Assembly (NCBI GenBank): GCA_948146395.1
Contig: OX411543.1
Span: 26,180,026 to 26,244,025 of the forward strand
Direction: 5' to 3'
From: Fragum whitleyi
Taxonomy: Eukaryota > Mollusca > Bivalvia > Cardiida > Cardiidae
Length of the DNA stretch: 64,000 bases
Shown: positions 23,312 through 35,831 of the stretch, in pieces
Numbering within the stretch: position 1 is the stretch's first letter
Layout: the number at the start of each line of letters is the position of its first letter
Position numbers and translations under genes: made by a program
Notes under the pieces: generated by a model
Databases searched by the model: none
What the model was told of the DNA's origin: nothing
Seen by the model: only the letters and a program-made list of their open reading frames with translations

Positions 23312-24760
23312 TATAACATTAACATGTCGATATTTACTCGCAAGTATCTAAATTGTCGTAACAATCCGAATTGTAATTGTTAAGGGAAGGTTCTTACCTA
23401 CGAACGTTTCTAACGGGTTCTTATTTTCCGTAAAACTACGGATCCTCATATATTTAACGCATGTTTTACAATTAATTTGCGTGTTTTCACGTTTAATTGC
23501 GGGATGTTACGATTATTCACGGTAAACTTCCATGATTCTATCTAAGTTGTTTTGGACAACTCTGGAAAATGTAAACTTTCAAGAGTTATTTATACATCAT
23601 TTAGGTTCGAGCGATTTTTTCGCCAGTTAACGCGTAAATTGTAATTTCCTAACGATTTTTGGTAAATTCTTACGATGAAGTTGGGACTTTATTCGAGTGT
23701 TTTGTTTTATATATACTAGTATATATATATATATCATTGTTAATGATGATGTTATTATCGAAAAACCTTGTTGCAGAAAAGGACTGCATAGATTTAACAA
23801 TGTTTCTGCGTTTCGTCTTTCCGTGACCGCATACTCGTAACTACAATTTGAATAACATTAAAAGTGAGCTTTTGTTGACCTCATGTCACTTAAACCACGT
23901 GACCGTTAGATGCACAACAGGGAACTTTTAAACATGCATTCTATATTTTATGCTGACTTTGGCTGTCGGATTTACTTTCTGTCATTGCTGCTGACGCCCG
24001 TTCTTTCGTAGGTATGGCAATTTTGTCATTTTCTTTCGAATTCATGATTGCTATTGATAATATAATATATACTTCTCAACTTTTGTTATGGATTAAATTG
24101 AAATTCCATGTAGTTTCCATTTCTGGTTTTGGTCGACATCAGTTCAATAATGTGCTTTTGAAAAGGCACACATGTAATTATGAAACAGACAATATGGGAA
24201 ACGAACTATTCGTACATTAATTTTACTTGTGTTGGTAACTATTGATACCGTACGGCTGTAACTATTTCGTACGGTCAAATGAAGAAGGTCCTCACTTCAA
24301 AGACCAATTCTAGGAAAGTTCGGTGTTGAATTGAAATTGTTTGATACAGGTAATCAAGAATATAGATTTTCTAACCTTCCGAATGTAACTAAGTAAAGAA
24401 AATGTTTTTCTTTTATGCATTACAATGTTAGTAAAGTCAATTCTGCGTATAGGATCGGTCTCAACTCAATGATTGACATGAACATTAAGGGGGAAATATC
24501 CACTGCATGATCAAACAAAACGCATATACGAAAATAAGGTCGAACAGCGTTTGCGACACCGTAAAACACTTTTGAAAGGAGAACGTGGATTATACATAAT
24601 TACTTTAAATTACCAATTTGCTTCAATAATTGTGGTGTCACCCCTGACATTTTATGAAGATAGTAGATATCACTTCCGGTTTACTCTCCTGTACGGTTAT
24701 ACACTGTGATAAAAGTTCAGCCTGTGCAGTAGCTGTCCTTCATTACCCAGCTCAGTTGTC
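23312..24760. other. Non-coding, CG-richer zone continues
   Basis: A (TA)n tract lies at 23710-23735. CATGTAAAC/ACGTTT-rich sequence continues from before the Tc1 element. The 68-codon frame 24014-24220 lacks motifs. No gene is called. Confidence 0.35.
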
Positions 24761-27434
24761 TTTTTAGCTCACCTGAGCACAACGCGCTCAAGGGGAGCTT
24801 TAAGGGTGACCCTCCCTGGGTCTGTAGTGTGATGTGCGTTGTAAATAATCTTAAAAACTTCTTCTCCTGAACCACTGGGCAGATTTCAATGAAACTTTGC
24901 CAGAATGTTCCTTGGGTGACTTTCTTTAGAAAAAAATTGCTAAATTCTAATTGGCCCCTAAATATGGGCATGGCAGGCATGGCATTTTTTCACTTTGAAA
25001 TCTTTGAATGATATCTCCTCTAGAACCACTGGGCAAATGTCAATGAAACTTTACCAGAATGTTCCTTGGGTGACCCTTTTTATAAATTGTTCCGAAATTT
25101 TATTTGGCCTATAAATATGGGCCTGTCAGGGCCGGGCTTGTTTTGAGCCCAAAAACTTTGAACGACATATCCTCTTGAACAACTGGACTGATTTCATTGA
25201 AACTTTACAAGAATGTTCCTTGGGTGACCCTTTTCAAAAATTGTTAGTGAAATTCTGATTGGCCAATTAATATGGGCGTGGCAGGGCAGGGCTTATTTTG
25301 AGCCCAAAATCTTTGAACGACATCTCTTCCTGAACCACCGGGCCAATTTCAATGAAACTTAACCAAAATGTTTCTTGGGTGACCCTTTTTAGCTCACCTG
25401 AGCACAACGTGCTCAAGTGAGCTATTGTGATCACCTTTTGTCCGGCGTCCGTGCGTCGTGCGTTGTCCGTCGTGCGTCGTCCGTCAACAATTTCTTTAAA
25501 CGACATCTCCTCCTAAACTACTAGGCCAATTTTAACCAAACTTGGCAGAAATGTTCCTTAGGTGGTCCCCTTTAAGAATTGCTAAAAGAATTGAAATCGG
25601 TGAAAAACTCTGGTTGCTATGGCAACAAAAGTTAAAAATTTAAGAAAATCTTTAAAATTCTTCTTCTTCTGAACCAGCAGCCCTACAGCCTTGAAATTTG
25701 GTATGGATGATCAGCTCATAGACCTTAAATAAAATAGCAAAAATCATATCTGTTGGGCCACCAGGTGCGGAGCATCAGGGGGGAGGGGGTAGTACTTTGG
25801 GTAAATTTTGTAATCTTTAACCTTCTTCTTCTTCTGATCATGAAGGCCTACAGCCTTAAAATTTTGCATGTATCATCACCTCATAGACCTTAATAAAAAT
25901 AGCTAAAATCATATCTTTTGGGCTGCCAGGTGCGGAGCACCAGGGGGGAGGGGGTAGTACTTTTGTGAAAATTTTGTAATCTTTAACCTTCTTCTTCTTT
26001 TGAACCAGGAGCCTGACAGATTTGAATATTGGCATGGATGATCAGCATATGGACCTTTATATAAACAGCTAAAATCATGACTGTAGATTCACCAGGTGCG
26101 GAGCACCAGGGGGGAGAGGGTAGTACTTTTGTGAAAATTTTGTAATCTTTGACCTTCTTCTTCTTCTGAACCACAAGCCCTACAGACTTGAAAATTGGCA
26201 TGGAGGATCAGCTCATAGACCTTAATATAAATAGCTAATATCATGACTGTAAAGCTACCAGGTGCTGAGCACCAGGGGGGAGGGGGAAGTACTTTTGTGA
26301 AAATTTTGTAACTTTAATCTTCATCTTCTAATGAACCAGGAGCCCTACAGACTTCAATATTGGCATGGATGATAAGCATATGGATCTAAAATAAAATAGC
26401 TTAAATCATGAATGTAGGGCCACCAGATGCGGAGCATTAGGGGGCAGGGGGTAGTACTTTGGATCAATTTAGAAATCTTTAACCTTATTCTTCTCCTGGA
26501 TCAGGAACCCTACAGACTTGAAAATTGTCATGGGTGATCAATACATTGACATTAATAATAGCTAAAATCATGACTGTAGGGTCACCAGGTGCTGAGTGTC
26601 TTGGGGAGGGGGTAGTACTTTGGATCATTTTTGAAATCTTTAAACTTCTTCTAATGAGCCAGTAGTCCTACAGACTTGAAAATTGGTATGGATGATCAGC
26701 AAATGGACATATATTGAATTAGCTAAAATCATGACTGTAGATTCACCAGGTGCAGAGCATCTTGGGGGAGGGGGGAGTGCTTTGTTGAGAATTTTGAATC
26801 CCTACAACCTTTATATTTGACATGAATTGATCAACTCATTAAAGAAAACTTTAAAAGTCTCAGACTCAGCCTGTATATCTGGCATAGATTAGCTGATCAC
26901 AGACCTTTTATGGGGGGGGGGGGGAATGATTATTTCAAATGTTATCTGATTGAATAAGTGAAAATCTCTTTTTCTGTGGTTGCATGGACATACCTAGGTA
27001 ATGAAGCTTTTTTCTCAGGTGAGCGGCCCAGGGCCAACGGCCCTCTATTTAAAATTGTTTGCCAAATGTTGATTGGCCCATAATTATGGGCATGGCAGAG
27101 TTGGGCTTATTTTGAGCCTGAAATCTTTGAATGACATCTCCTCCTGAACCACTGGACTGATTTCAATGAAACTAGAATCTTCCTTGGGTGGCCCTTTTCA
27201 AAATTAGCTTGCAAAATTCTGATTGGTCCATAAATATTGACATGGCAGGGCAGGGCATATTTTGAGTCGCCTCAGTAAAGAATGGGTGGGCAGGGTCTAT
27301 TTTCACTTTAAATTCTTCAAATAACATCTCCTCTTCAACAATTAGGCAAATGTGAAAGAAACTTTGTCAGAAAGTTACTCGGATGGGTTCCACTGAACCA
27401 ATATTTTTAGGTGAGTGGTTTAGGGCCATTGTTT
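24761..27434 (+). mobile_element. HINE-like element, family H1-related, split by nested copy
   Basis: It begins TTTTTAGCTCACCTGAGCAC. An array of ~145 bp units follows (AATCTTTGAATGACATCTCC, GAACCACTGG..GATTTCAATGAAACTT and CCTTGGGTGACCCTTTT). At 25386 the array is interrupted by another element and resumes at 27051 in the same unit phase (AAAATTGTTTGCCAAATG). The 3' end, AGGTGAGTGGTTTAGGGCCA TTGTTT, has lost half of its terminal hairpin. Confidence 0.75.
25386..27050 (+). mobile_element. HINE-like element, copy H1b (nested)
   Basis: The 5' end is TTTTTAGCTCACCTGAGCAC, with a GTCCGTCGTGCGTCG simple repeat at 25440-25492. An array of ~165 bp units with GGTGCGGAGCACCAGGGGGG boxes follows. The 3' end CAGGTGAGCGGCCCAGGGCC, then AACGGCCCTCTA forms a GGGCC/GGCCC hairpin. 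Its sequence is almost the reverse complement of 29604-31294: the translated unit at 25983-26201 is identical over all 72 residues to the unit at 30489-30707. It inserted into a T run of the element at 24761-27434. Confidence 0.85.
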
Positions 27435-28065
27435 ATACACCTAGTACAGTCTTGTGCTAAAAGCCTTGATTTGTGCAATGTAAGTTAGCAATCTACTCAG
27501 CCTGTCTCTCTGTGCATAATCCAGGATTTTTTTCAATGCAATCATGGATATGGGAATACTCCCAAAGGAGGAAGGGTCCTAATCAGTGATCACCTTGGGC
27601 TTTAAATACTTATTTCTTTTGCACTATAAGATTTAAAGATTAGCTCGAAATGTTGTGTAATTCATAATATGAAAAACTAATATTTATTTTCTACTTAACT
27701 ACTGAAAACTTTATCATAAATACAAATTGCATAAACGAGTATTTTGAATTTACAAAAATAAAATTTGCAACTTCCTCAAAGAAATCAGGGATAAAATACC
27801 AAGAAAAATTTCTAAAAGGACTGCTAATGATTTTGGTGCATCTCAGATTTAATTCACAGAATAAATAAGGGAGATAGCACACAAAAGTCTCCCATATCTG
27901 AATGCCCTGAATGCTTGTTATCTGTCCATTTGAATGAAATAAAATTGCTGATTTGTCTCTGTTTTCACATAATACAACAAATTAATTCTAAATCCTTAGA
28001 ATATTGTCAACATAGTATATCTTAAATTCAAGGGATCATCTGCCTGTCAATTTGTAACAAGCTTA
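27435..28065. other. Non-coding, no recognised gene
   Basis: 27446-27485 resembles 19285-19340. The remainder is AT-rich and featureless. Confidence 0.4.
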
Positions 28066-28142
28066 TATAGTATACAGTATAATACGATAGCTAACAGTTA
28101 TTACCTTTCATAGGCTGTTACTTGTACTGTTTCATACTATAG
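28066..28142. mobile_element. Small hairpin MITE (family B-like, degraded)
   Basis: ATAGTATACAGTATAATACG is opposed by TACTGTTTCATACTATAGG, with an inner CTAACAGTTATTACC / GGCTGTTACTTG stem. Confidence 0.45.
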
Positions 28143-28345
28143 GTAGATTTTGAGCGGTGAGCTGTGAAATCTACTTTTAACGGTTAAATTTCCATGCTTT
28201 TCTTTCAGTATAGATAAAAAAACAGACATAACAAAGATACAAATTACCTTTCAAATGAAAAAGTGCTTGTTATAGATCTTAAGGTTTACTCATAGACCCA
28301 TGGTAATGGACTCAACGCCTAGGTCAGAGCTCAGTTTTAAAAATA
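28141..28345 (+). repeat. ~300 bp dispersed repeat, copy 2
   Basis: CGGTGAGCTGTGAAATCTAC and GGTAATGGACTCAACGCCTA GGTCAGAGCTCAG match 19883-20187, about 8.2 kb upstream in the same orientation. Confidence 0.6.
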
Positions 28346-29165
28346 CACCTATAGGCTATTAAGTTATACATGTAGTACATAAACTATAATTTTATTTAAC
28401 CATAAGAAATAAGGTTAAGTAGAATGACTATTATTCAAAAATTTGTCCAAGACAGTTCTATGATAGTTTATTTTCATGTTTCATATTTCACTGGAACTTT
28501 CATGAACAATGTCCTATATTCCTGAAGATGAAATCAATACTAACCCATTATCTTACCCTCTTTAAATGGATAACAAAGGATACTAAGTATCACCGAAGAT
28601 GGTAACAGAGTTTACCTTACATGGGATAAAGACCTATTGTAAAAAGCTACATACTTAATTTGACATCTGTTGCCAAGAAACGTAACACGAAAAATAGGTT
28701 TGTATGCTGAGGCAACTGTCTGACATTTAAACCTTTGCATTTCATTCTCTGTAGGGCAGGGTTTTAGTCTGACGTCAACAAAAGGGGGTCCAAAGGAGTT
28801 TGCTGATTTTGAAATTTAAGGGGTCCTTTTATAGATTAGGGAGTCCTTGCTTTAGAAATACACATTTTTTAAAGCAATAAACTTTTTTTTATGAGCTATT
28901 CCTAGGTTATAGGTAAGGAAAGAGTTCGATTTAATGAATATTTGGAGCTCAATTTCTGGAAAGAATTGAAGTCTGTTAAAAACTGTTAGGGTGATAATCA
29001 ACCCCATATTGACCCCAAGTATTTGGACCATGAGGTTGGAAGAAACATTGCTGATCCAGAACAAGCAGCTCTTCATTTGGACCTATGCTTTAACAAGCTT
29101 TTATTCCACTCTTAAATTTTTAGAACAATAATTTCAACCTTTCAAAATCTTGGGTTAATTTTAGT
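28346..29165. other. Non-coding, no recognised feature
   Basis: No coding signal. The minus frame 28852-29076 has no motifs and no splice context. Confidence 0.4.
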
Positions 29166-29456
29166 AAACTTGCCGTATTTCCTCCAATAATATAGTCCTC
29201 CATAATACTAGCACCCCTACATTTATTAATAAGAAAACCCACTTCAAATGCCTAAATTTTAGGAACTTTTTAAGACTTCTTCTCTAATTTGAGATGAAAT
29301 TCATCTCAAATTAAAGGGAAAAAGCCTTAAAAGACATCAATTTTAATGTTTTTTTTAAATTAGAAAATGCATACTGAAAAAAAGTTCCCTGACCATGTAT
29401 AAATGTATAGCTCCCTAGAACGTTTATTAGGTTAAGTAATTATGGTATATTTAAAA
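29166..29456. mobile_element. MITE family G
   Basis: GCCGTATTTCCTCCAATAAT, ACTTCTTCTCTAATTTGAGA and TATAGCTCCCTAGAACGTTT share blocks, reversed, with 43170-43470. Confidence 0.55.
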
Positions 29457-29603
29457 TTCTTTTCTGTATATCCTGCCTGGATCCAGAGGGGTCAACACTT
29501 AATATTTCTGTATCTGTGCTTGTTGCTTTCCAATGATTTGATTGATAATTCCTTAGTCATTATTTTGTCTGCTTTATTTTAACAGAATATGAGAATGAAA
29601 AAA

Positions 29604-31294
29604 AAACAATAGGGCCGTTGGCCCTGGGTCGCTCACCTGAGAAAAAAGCTTCATTACCTATGTATGTCTCTGCAACCACAGAAAAAGAGATTTTCACTTA
29701 TTCAATCAGATATTTGAAATAATCCTTCCCCCCTCTGTTCCTCCCCTGGTCATTATTTATTTCAGCTTTTTTCATAAAAGGTCTGTGATCAGCTAATCAT
29801 TGCCAGATATACAGGCTGAGTCTGAGACTTTTAAAGTTTTCTTTAATGAGTTGATCAATCCATGTCAAATATAAAGGCTGTAGGGACTCAAAATTCTCAA
29901 CAAAGCACCCCCTCCCCCAAGATGCTCTGCACCTGGTGAATCTACAGTCATGATTTTAGCTAATTCAATTAATGTCCATAATTATGCTGATCATCCATAC
30001 CAATTTTCAAGTCTGTAGGACTCCTGGTTCATTAGAAGAAGTTTAAAGATTTCAAAAATGATCCAAAGTACTAACCCCTCCCCAAGACACTCAGCACCTG
30101 GTGACCCTACAGTCATGATTTTAGCTATTTTAATTAATGTCAATATATTGATCACCCATGACAATTTTCAAGTCTGTATGGTTCCTGATCCAGGAGAAGA
30201 ATAAGGTTAAAGATTTCAAATTTGATCCAAAATACTATCCCCTCCCCCCTAATGCTCCCCATCTGGTGGCCCTACATTCATGATTTTAGCTATTTTATTT
30301 TAGATCCATATGCTTATCATCCATGCCAATATTGAAGTCTGTAGGGCTCCTGGTTCATTAGAAGATGAAGGTTAAAGTTACAAAGTTTTCACAAAAGTAC
30401 TACCCCCCTCCCCCCTGGTCCTCTGCACCTGGTGGCATTACAGTCATGATTTTAACTATTTTTATTAAGGTCTATGAGCTGATCCTCCATGCCAATTTTT
30501 AAGTCTGTAGGGCTTGTGGTTCAGAAGAAGAAGAAGGTCAAAGATTACAAAATTTTCACAAAAGTACTACCCTCTCCCCCCTGGTGCTCCGCACCTGGTG
30601 AATCTACAGTCATGATTTTAGCTGTTTATATAAAGGTCCATATGCTGATCATCCATGCCAATATTCAAATCTGTCAGGCTCCTGGTTCAAAAGAAGAAGA
30701 AGGTTAAAGATTACAAAATTTTCACAAAAGTACTACCCCCTCCCCCCTGGTGCTCCGCACCTGGCAGCCCAAAAGATATGATTTTAGCTATTTTTTTTAA
30801 GGTCTATGAGCTGATCATCCATGACAATTTTCAAGTCTGTAGGGCTCCTGGTTCTGAAGAAGAAGAGGCTTAAAGATTACAAAATTTACCCAGAGTACTA
30901 CCCCCTCCCCCCCTGGTGCTCCGCACCTGGTGGCCCAAAAGATATGATTTTAGCTATTTTTATTAAGGTCTATGAACTGATTATCCATGCCAAGTTTTAA
31001 GTCTGTAGGACTACTGGTTGAGAAGAAGTAGAATTTTAAAGATTTTCTTAAAATTTCACCTTTTGTTGCCATAGCAACCAGAGTTTTTCATGGATTTCAA
31101 TTCTTTTAGCTATTTTTGAAGGGGACCACCTAAGCAACATTTCTGTAAAATTTGGTGTTAATTGGCCTAGTAGTTTAGGAGGAGATGTCGTTTAAAGAAA
31201 TTGTTGACGGACGACGGACGACGACCGACGGACGCCGGAGGAAAGGTGATCACAATAGCTCACATGAGCACTTCGTGCTCAGGTGAGCTAAAAA
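29604..31294 (-). mobile_element. HINE-like element, copy H1c (complete)
   Basis: Read on minus, it starts TTTTAGCTCACCTGAGCAC at 31294 with a 5' hairpin and a short GACGAC tract (31205-31240). About seven ~165 bp units follow. It ends GCTCACC-complement then GGGCCAACGGCCCTATTGTT at 29604-29625. This is the only H1 copy here with both ends intact and no nested insertion. It forms a large inverted repeat with 25386-27050 and a direct repeat with 1-1913. Confidence 0.85.
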
Positions 31295-31393
31295 TTGAGC
31301 TATATTGATGATCCCAAGGTCAAAAGAGCCTGAAAATATGAAAATAATTGAAATCTATGACTTGAGTGGAAACCACCATTTCTGAAATTTTCC

Positions 31394-32794
31394 TTTTTAG
31401 CTCACCTGAGCAGGAAGTGCTCAAGGTGAGCTATTGTGGTTAGGTGGATGTCGTCCGTCAACAACATTTGCCTTGTATGCACTCTAGAGGCCACATTTTT
31501 GCCCAATCAACCTGAATTTTGGTCAGAATGATTGTCTTGATGAAATCTCGGACGAGTTCAAAATTGGGTTAACTAGGGTCAAAAACTAGGTCACAGGGTC
31601 AAATCTCAGAAAAACCTTGTATGCACTCTAGAGGCCACATTTTTTGCCCGTTCAACATGAATTTTGGTCAGAATGATTGTCTTGATGAAACCTTGGACGA
31701 GTTTGAAATTGGGTCAACTGGGGTCAAAAAGTAGCTCACAGGGTCAAATCTTAGAAAAACCTTATATGCACTCTAGAGGCCACATTTTTTGCCCGTTCAA
31801 CCTGAATTTTGGTCAGAATGATTGTCTTGATGAAATCTCGGACGAGTTCGAAACTGGGTCAACTTGGGTCAAAAACTTGGTCAAGGGGTCAAATCTTAGA
31901 AAGACCTTGTATGCACTCTAGAGGCCACATTTTTTGCCCAATCAATCTGAATTTTGGTTATAATAATTGTCTTGATTAAATCTCGGACAAGTTTGAAATT
32001 GGGTCAACTGGGGTCAAAAACTAGGTCACGGGATCAAATCTAAGAAAAACCTTGTATGCACTCTAGAGGCCACAATTTTTAGCCAATCAACCTGAAATTT
32101 GGTCAAATTGATTGTCTAGATGAAATCTCGGACGAGTTCAAAATTGGGTCAACTGGGGTCAAAAACTAGGTCAAAGGGTCAAATCTAAGAAAAACCTTGT
32201 AGGCACTCTATTGGCCATGTTTTAACCAATAAACCTGAAAATTGGTCAGAATGATTATCTTGATGAAATCTCGAATGAGTTCGAAATTTGGTCAACTGGG
32301 GTCAAAAACTAGGTCATAGGGTCAAATCTAAGAAATACCTTGTGTGCACTCTAGAGGCCAAATTTTTTGCACGACCAACCTGAATTTTGGTCAGAATGTT
32401 TGTTTTGATGAAATCTCAGACGAGTTCAAACTTGGGTCAACCGGGGTCAAAAACTAGGTCACAGGGTCAAATGTAAGAAAAACCTTGTTTGCACTCCAAA
32501 GGCCACAATTTTTGGCCAATCAACCTGAAATTTGGTCAAATTGATTGTCTAGATGAAATCTCGGACGAGTTTGAAATTTGGTCATCTGGGGTCAAAAACT
32601 AGGTCACGAAATCAATTATAAAAATCCTTGTTAGTCAACCTTAAAATTGTAAAAAAAAAAAGATTCTTAATTTGTATAGAAGCAACAGCTTTTTTCAGCT
32701 CAGTCATGCATCATTCTATTTCTCATACTTCATTTGAAAATTTTAGACAGTTCATTCAGGTGAGCAATTAAGGGCCACTATGGCCCTCTTGTTT
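31394..32794 (+). mobile_element. HINE-like element, family H2
   Basis: The 5' end TTTTTAGCTCACCTGAGCAG is near-identical to H1, but the array is different: about eight ~148 bp units containing CTTGTATGCACTCTAGAGGC, TTTTGGTCAGAATGATTGTC and GGGTCAAAAACTAGGTCA. The 3' end AGGTGAGCAATTAAGGGCCA, then CTATGGCCCTCTTGTTT is a GGGCCAcTATGGCCC hairpin followed by TCTTG. The 85-codon frame at 31664-31921 is two units read through. Confidence 0.85.
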
Positions 32795-33114
32795 ACATAA
32801 TGACTCTTAAAGCACAAAGTTTAAGGCAGTATTTTTAGATCAAAAGTCAAAATTAAGTTAAGACATTCATTGACAGGTTAGCCCAAAACTATTGAATAAA
32901 TATATGTTATAGGCTCAAAATAGGCAAACAAGAGTTTTGAGCTGACTCCTCAATATGTCCTCTCATCATAACTTCTACGACATAATTATATTGAATTATC
33001 GCATGAAATCTATGCTTTTGGGTCTTTTAAGGCATACAAAAACAAACAAAATGCAGGCATTAACTGGAGTAAACATGGATTAATAAGTGAATTCATGTGT
33101 CCTTACTCCCCTGC

Positions 33115-34506
33115 TTTTTTAGTCCCCTACCGTCGAAAGCCAAAGTGGACTATAGGTTTGCGCTCCGTCCATCTGTCCGTCTGTCCGTCCATCCATCCGT
33201 CTGTCTGTCAGTCCAGATTTCAGTTTTCCGGACTTTTTTTCTTAACCCTTGGAGATATTGAGCTGATTTTTGGTATGTGAGTCCGCATCAATGAGTTACA
33301 GAATGAGTTTGAGTTTGGTTCCGGTCCATTGATTTTTGTTGAAGATACAGATGCTGGACTTGGAAATTACCAGGAAATTTCAGTTTTCCGGACTTTTTTT
33401 CTTAACCGTTGGAGATATTGAGCTGATTTTTGGTATGTGCGTCCGCATCAATAAGTTACAGATCAAGTCTGAATTTGGTTCCGGTCCATTAATATTTGTG
33501 GAAGATACGGATGCTGGACTTGGAAAATTACAAGGAAATTTCAGTTTTCTGGACTTTTTTTCTTAACCCTTGGAGATATTGTGCTGATTTTTGGCATGTG
33601 AGTCCGCATCAATGAGTTAAAGAAGGAGTTTGAGTTTGGTTCCAGTCCATTGATTTTTGTGGAAGATACGGATGCTGGACTTAGAAAATACAAGGAAATT
33701 TCGGTTTTTCAGACTTTTTCTCTTAACCCTTGGAGATATTGAGCTGATTTTTGGTATGTGCGTCCGCATCAATGAGTTACAGATCAAGTTTGAATTTAGT
33801 TCCGGACCATTAATATTTGTGGAAGATACGGATGCTGGACTTGGAAAATTAACTGGAAATTTCAGTTTTCTGGACTTTTTTTCTTAACCCTTGGAGATAT
33901 TGAGATAAATTTTGGTATGTGAGTCCAAATCAATGAGTTACAGAAGGAGTTTGAATTTGGTTCCAGTCCATTGATTTTTGTGGAAGATACGGATGCTGGA
34001 CTTAGAAAATACAGGGAAATTTCAGTTTTCCGGCCTTTTTTTCTTAACCCTTGGAGATATTGAGCTGATTTTTGGTATGTGAGTCTGCATCACTGAGTTA
34101 CAGAAGGAGTGTGAGTTTGGTTCCGGCACATTGATTTTTGTGGAAGATACAGATGCTGGACTTGGAAAATTACCTGGAAATTTCAGTTTTCCGGACTTTT
34201 TATCTTAACTTTTGGAGATATTGAGCTGATTTTTGGTATGAGAGTCAGCATCAATGAGTTACAGATCAAGTTTGAATTTGGTTCCGGTCCATTGATTTTT
34301 GTGGAAGATACGGATGCTGGACTTAGAAAAATACCAGGAAATTTCCAGATTTTTTTTTTATCCTCAGAGATTTTTAGCTGATACATAAAATCTGATACAA
34401 CTAATATTTTGGAGAGGTAGTTATACCTTTACCACCAAAAAAGATACTGCTCTAGGGATATATTTATAAATCGGGTAGGGGACTTGGTATTGCCATGCAA
34501 TTCTTC
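33115..34506 (+). mobile_element. HINE-like element, family H3
   Basis: The 5' end is TTTTTTAGTCCCCTACCGTC, with a CCGTCTGTCCGTCCATCC simple repeat at 33168-33215. About seven ~160 bp units follow (GGAGATATTGAGCTGATTTT, TTTGGTTCCGGTCCATTGAT, GGAAGATACGGATGCTGGAC). The 3' end is GGGTAGGGGACTTGGTATTG, then CCATGCAATTCTTCC. TAGTCCCCTACC and GGTAGGGGACT are subterminal inverted repeats, and ATTGCcatGCAAT is the terminal hairpin, followed by TCTTC in place of TCTTG. Confidence 0.8.
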
Positions 34507-35534
34507 CAAATGCTTGTTTACTTTATGATATAGATTTTATATACTTTATCAGTTTCTAGGTCTAATATAGAGCATAAATAGAGACGTTGATCTCAATCTA
34601 ATTTTGTCACGTTATTAATTTACAAGCAACGCTGGTATAAACAAAAGTGACAGTGAAATGCAAAAGGCAATGTTTCCGGCACATAATTGGTATTGGAGCT
34701 AGTTTTGAAGCAATCCTATGATTTATTTTATATACCAGATATCTGTTTAAATAAATACTAAAATCTTTCTTTTTATACAATATAGCATAAAGTCATGTTC
34801 ATTCAGGGGTTAACAATTGCAGAGACCCTAAAAATGCTTTAACGCCCTCGTGCTTCACACCTTGGTGTTTAACCATTTTTCAAGTCTCTGAAAATGTTAA
34901 TGCCCTCAAAACATGAACATACCCTATATTTATCTCCAACTACGCCATAAATGATAAAAAATATCGTCAATCTACAGGGTTGACAATATTATTTGTCCTG
35001 TATAGACAGTATTAAAAGTTTTGAAATTAACTTATTGATCATTGTCATAATAATATTAATCACGTAGGAGTCACTTTTTATTCCTTGACCCCTTGTCAAG
35101 GATGTCAAGGATGTATTGTCATTGTTCCTTTCAGTACTTTTTTAAACAGAAGAGAACTATGTGTCCATATTTGGCATTATATGATTTTCCAAGAAACTGT
35201 TTAACCATAATGATGCCATAACCGACTAATGAGCCATTTACTCAAGTTACTAAATGATGTCTTGATAACTTAATTAGGAACAAAATGCCTAGTCATCATT
35301 ATTTTGATGATGGATAGATGTCGCCTACAGAAAAGTTGCTGTTATTTTGTCATTTTGTTTACAACTACTAATGACTTATATACACATTGATTCTGATATT
35401 ATATACACTTATATAGAATCAAAATATAATTGGGATCAGTCTTAATTCTTGTTGTTTGGTAAATTTGTTTAGTAGAATATCTATCAAGTCAATGTTTTTT
35501 TTTGAGTGCATGTTCTAAGGTGGCATATACCTCT
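34507..35534. other. Non-coding, no recognised feature
   Basis: AT-rich sequence with no coding signal or repeat termini recognised. ACCCCTTGTCAAGGATGTCA AGGATG at about 35089 is a short local duplication. Confidence 0.4.
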
Positions 35535-35592
35535 TTGTCTGGAACATAACTCTGTCATCTTATGTCAGATTGACTTGAAACTTTGCAGTTAA

Positions 35593-35831
35593 CCCTTGTC
35601 ATGCTGAATTAATTTTGGCTAAAAATTGTCATCAAAATCAAAGGGCAAAAAGCACTGAAAGTTCCAACTGTAGGCAAATTCTTATTTGAAAAACTAAATC
35701 TATAGACAAATCTGGTTTGAAAGTGAGAATCAGGTGGTGTAGACTTACATCAGACTGCACATATGTGCAGGCTGATGTTTGTCTATAGCTCCTGCAAAAG
35801 CAGGAATATTCCGGGTTCAGCATGACAAGGG
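35593..35831. mobile_element. piggyBac-like MITE family A, intact, with empty-site paralogue
   Basis: The TIRs are CCCTTGTCATGCTGAATTAA at the left and the complement of CCCTTGTCATGCTGAACCCG at the right, flanked by TTAA (35589-35592 and 35832-35835). The interrupted host sequence (GATTGACTTGAAACTTTGCA upstream, GGAGTGCAGTGCAC downstream) is continuous in the paralogue at about 9665-9720, which shows a clean insertion. Confidence 0.88.

Noticed and set aside
33095..33887. Three similar frames (FQFSGLFFLTLGDIELIFGM type)
   Set aside because: They are translations of the H3 minisatellite units, not a repeat protein; other units are broken by stops.
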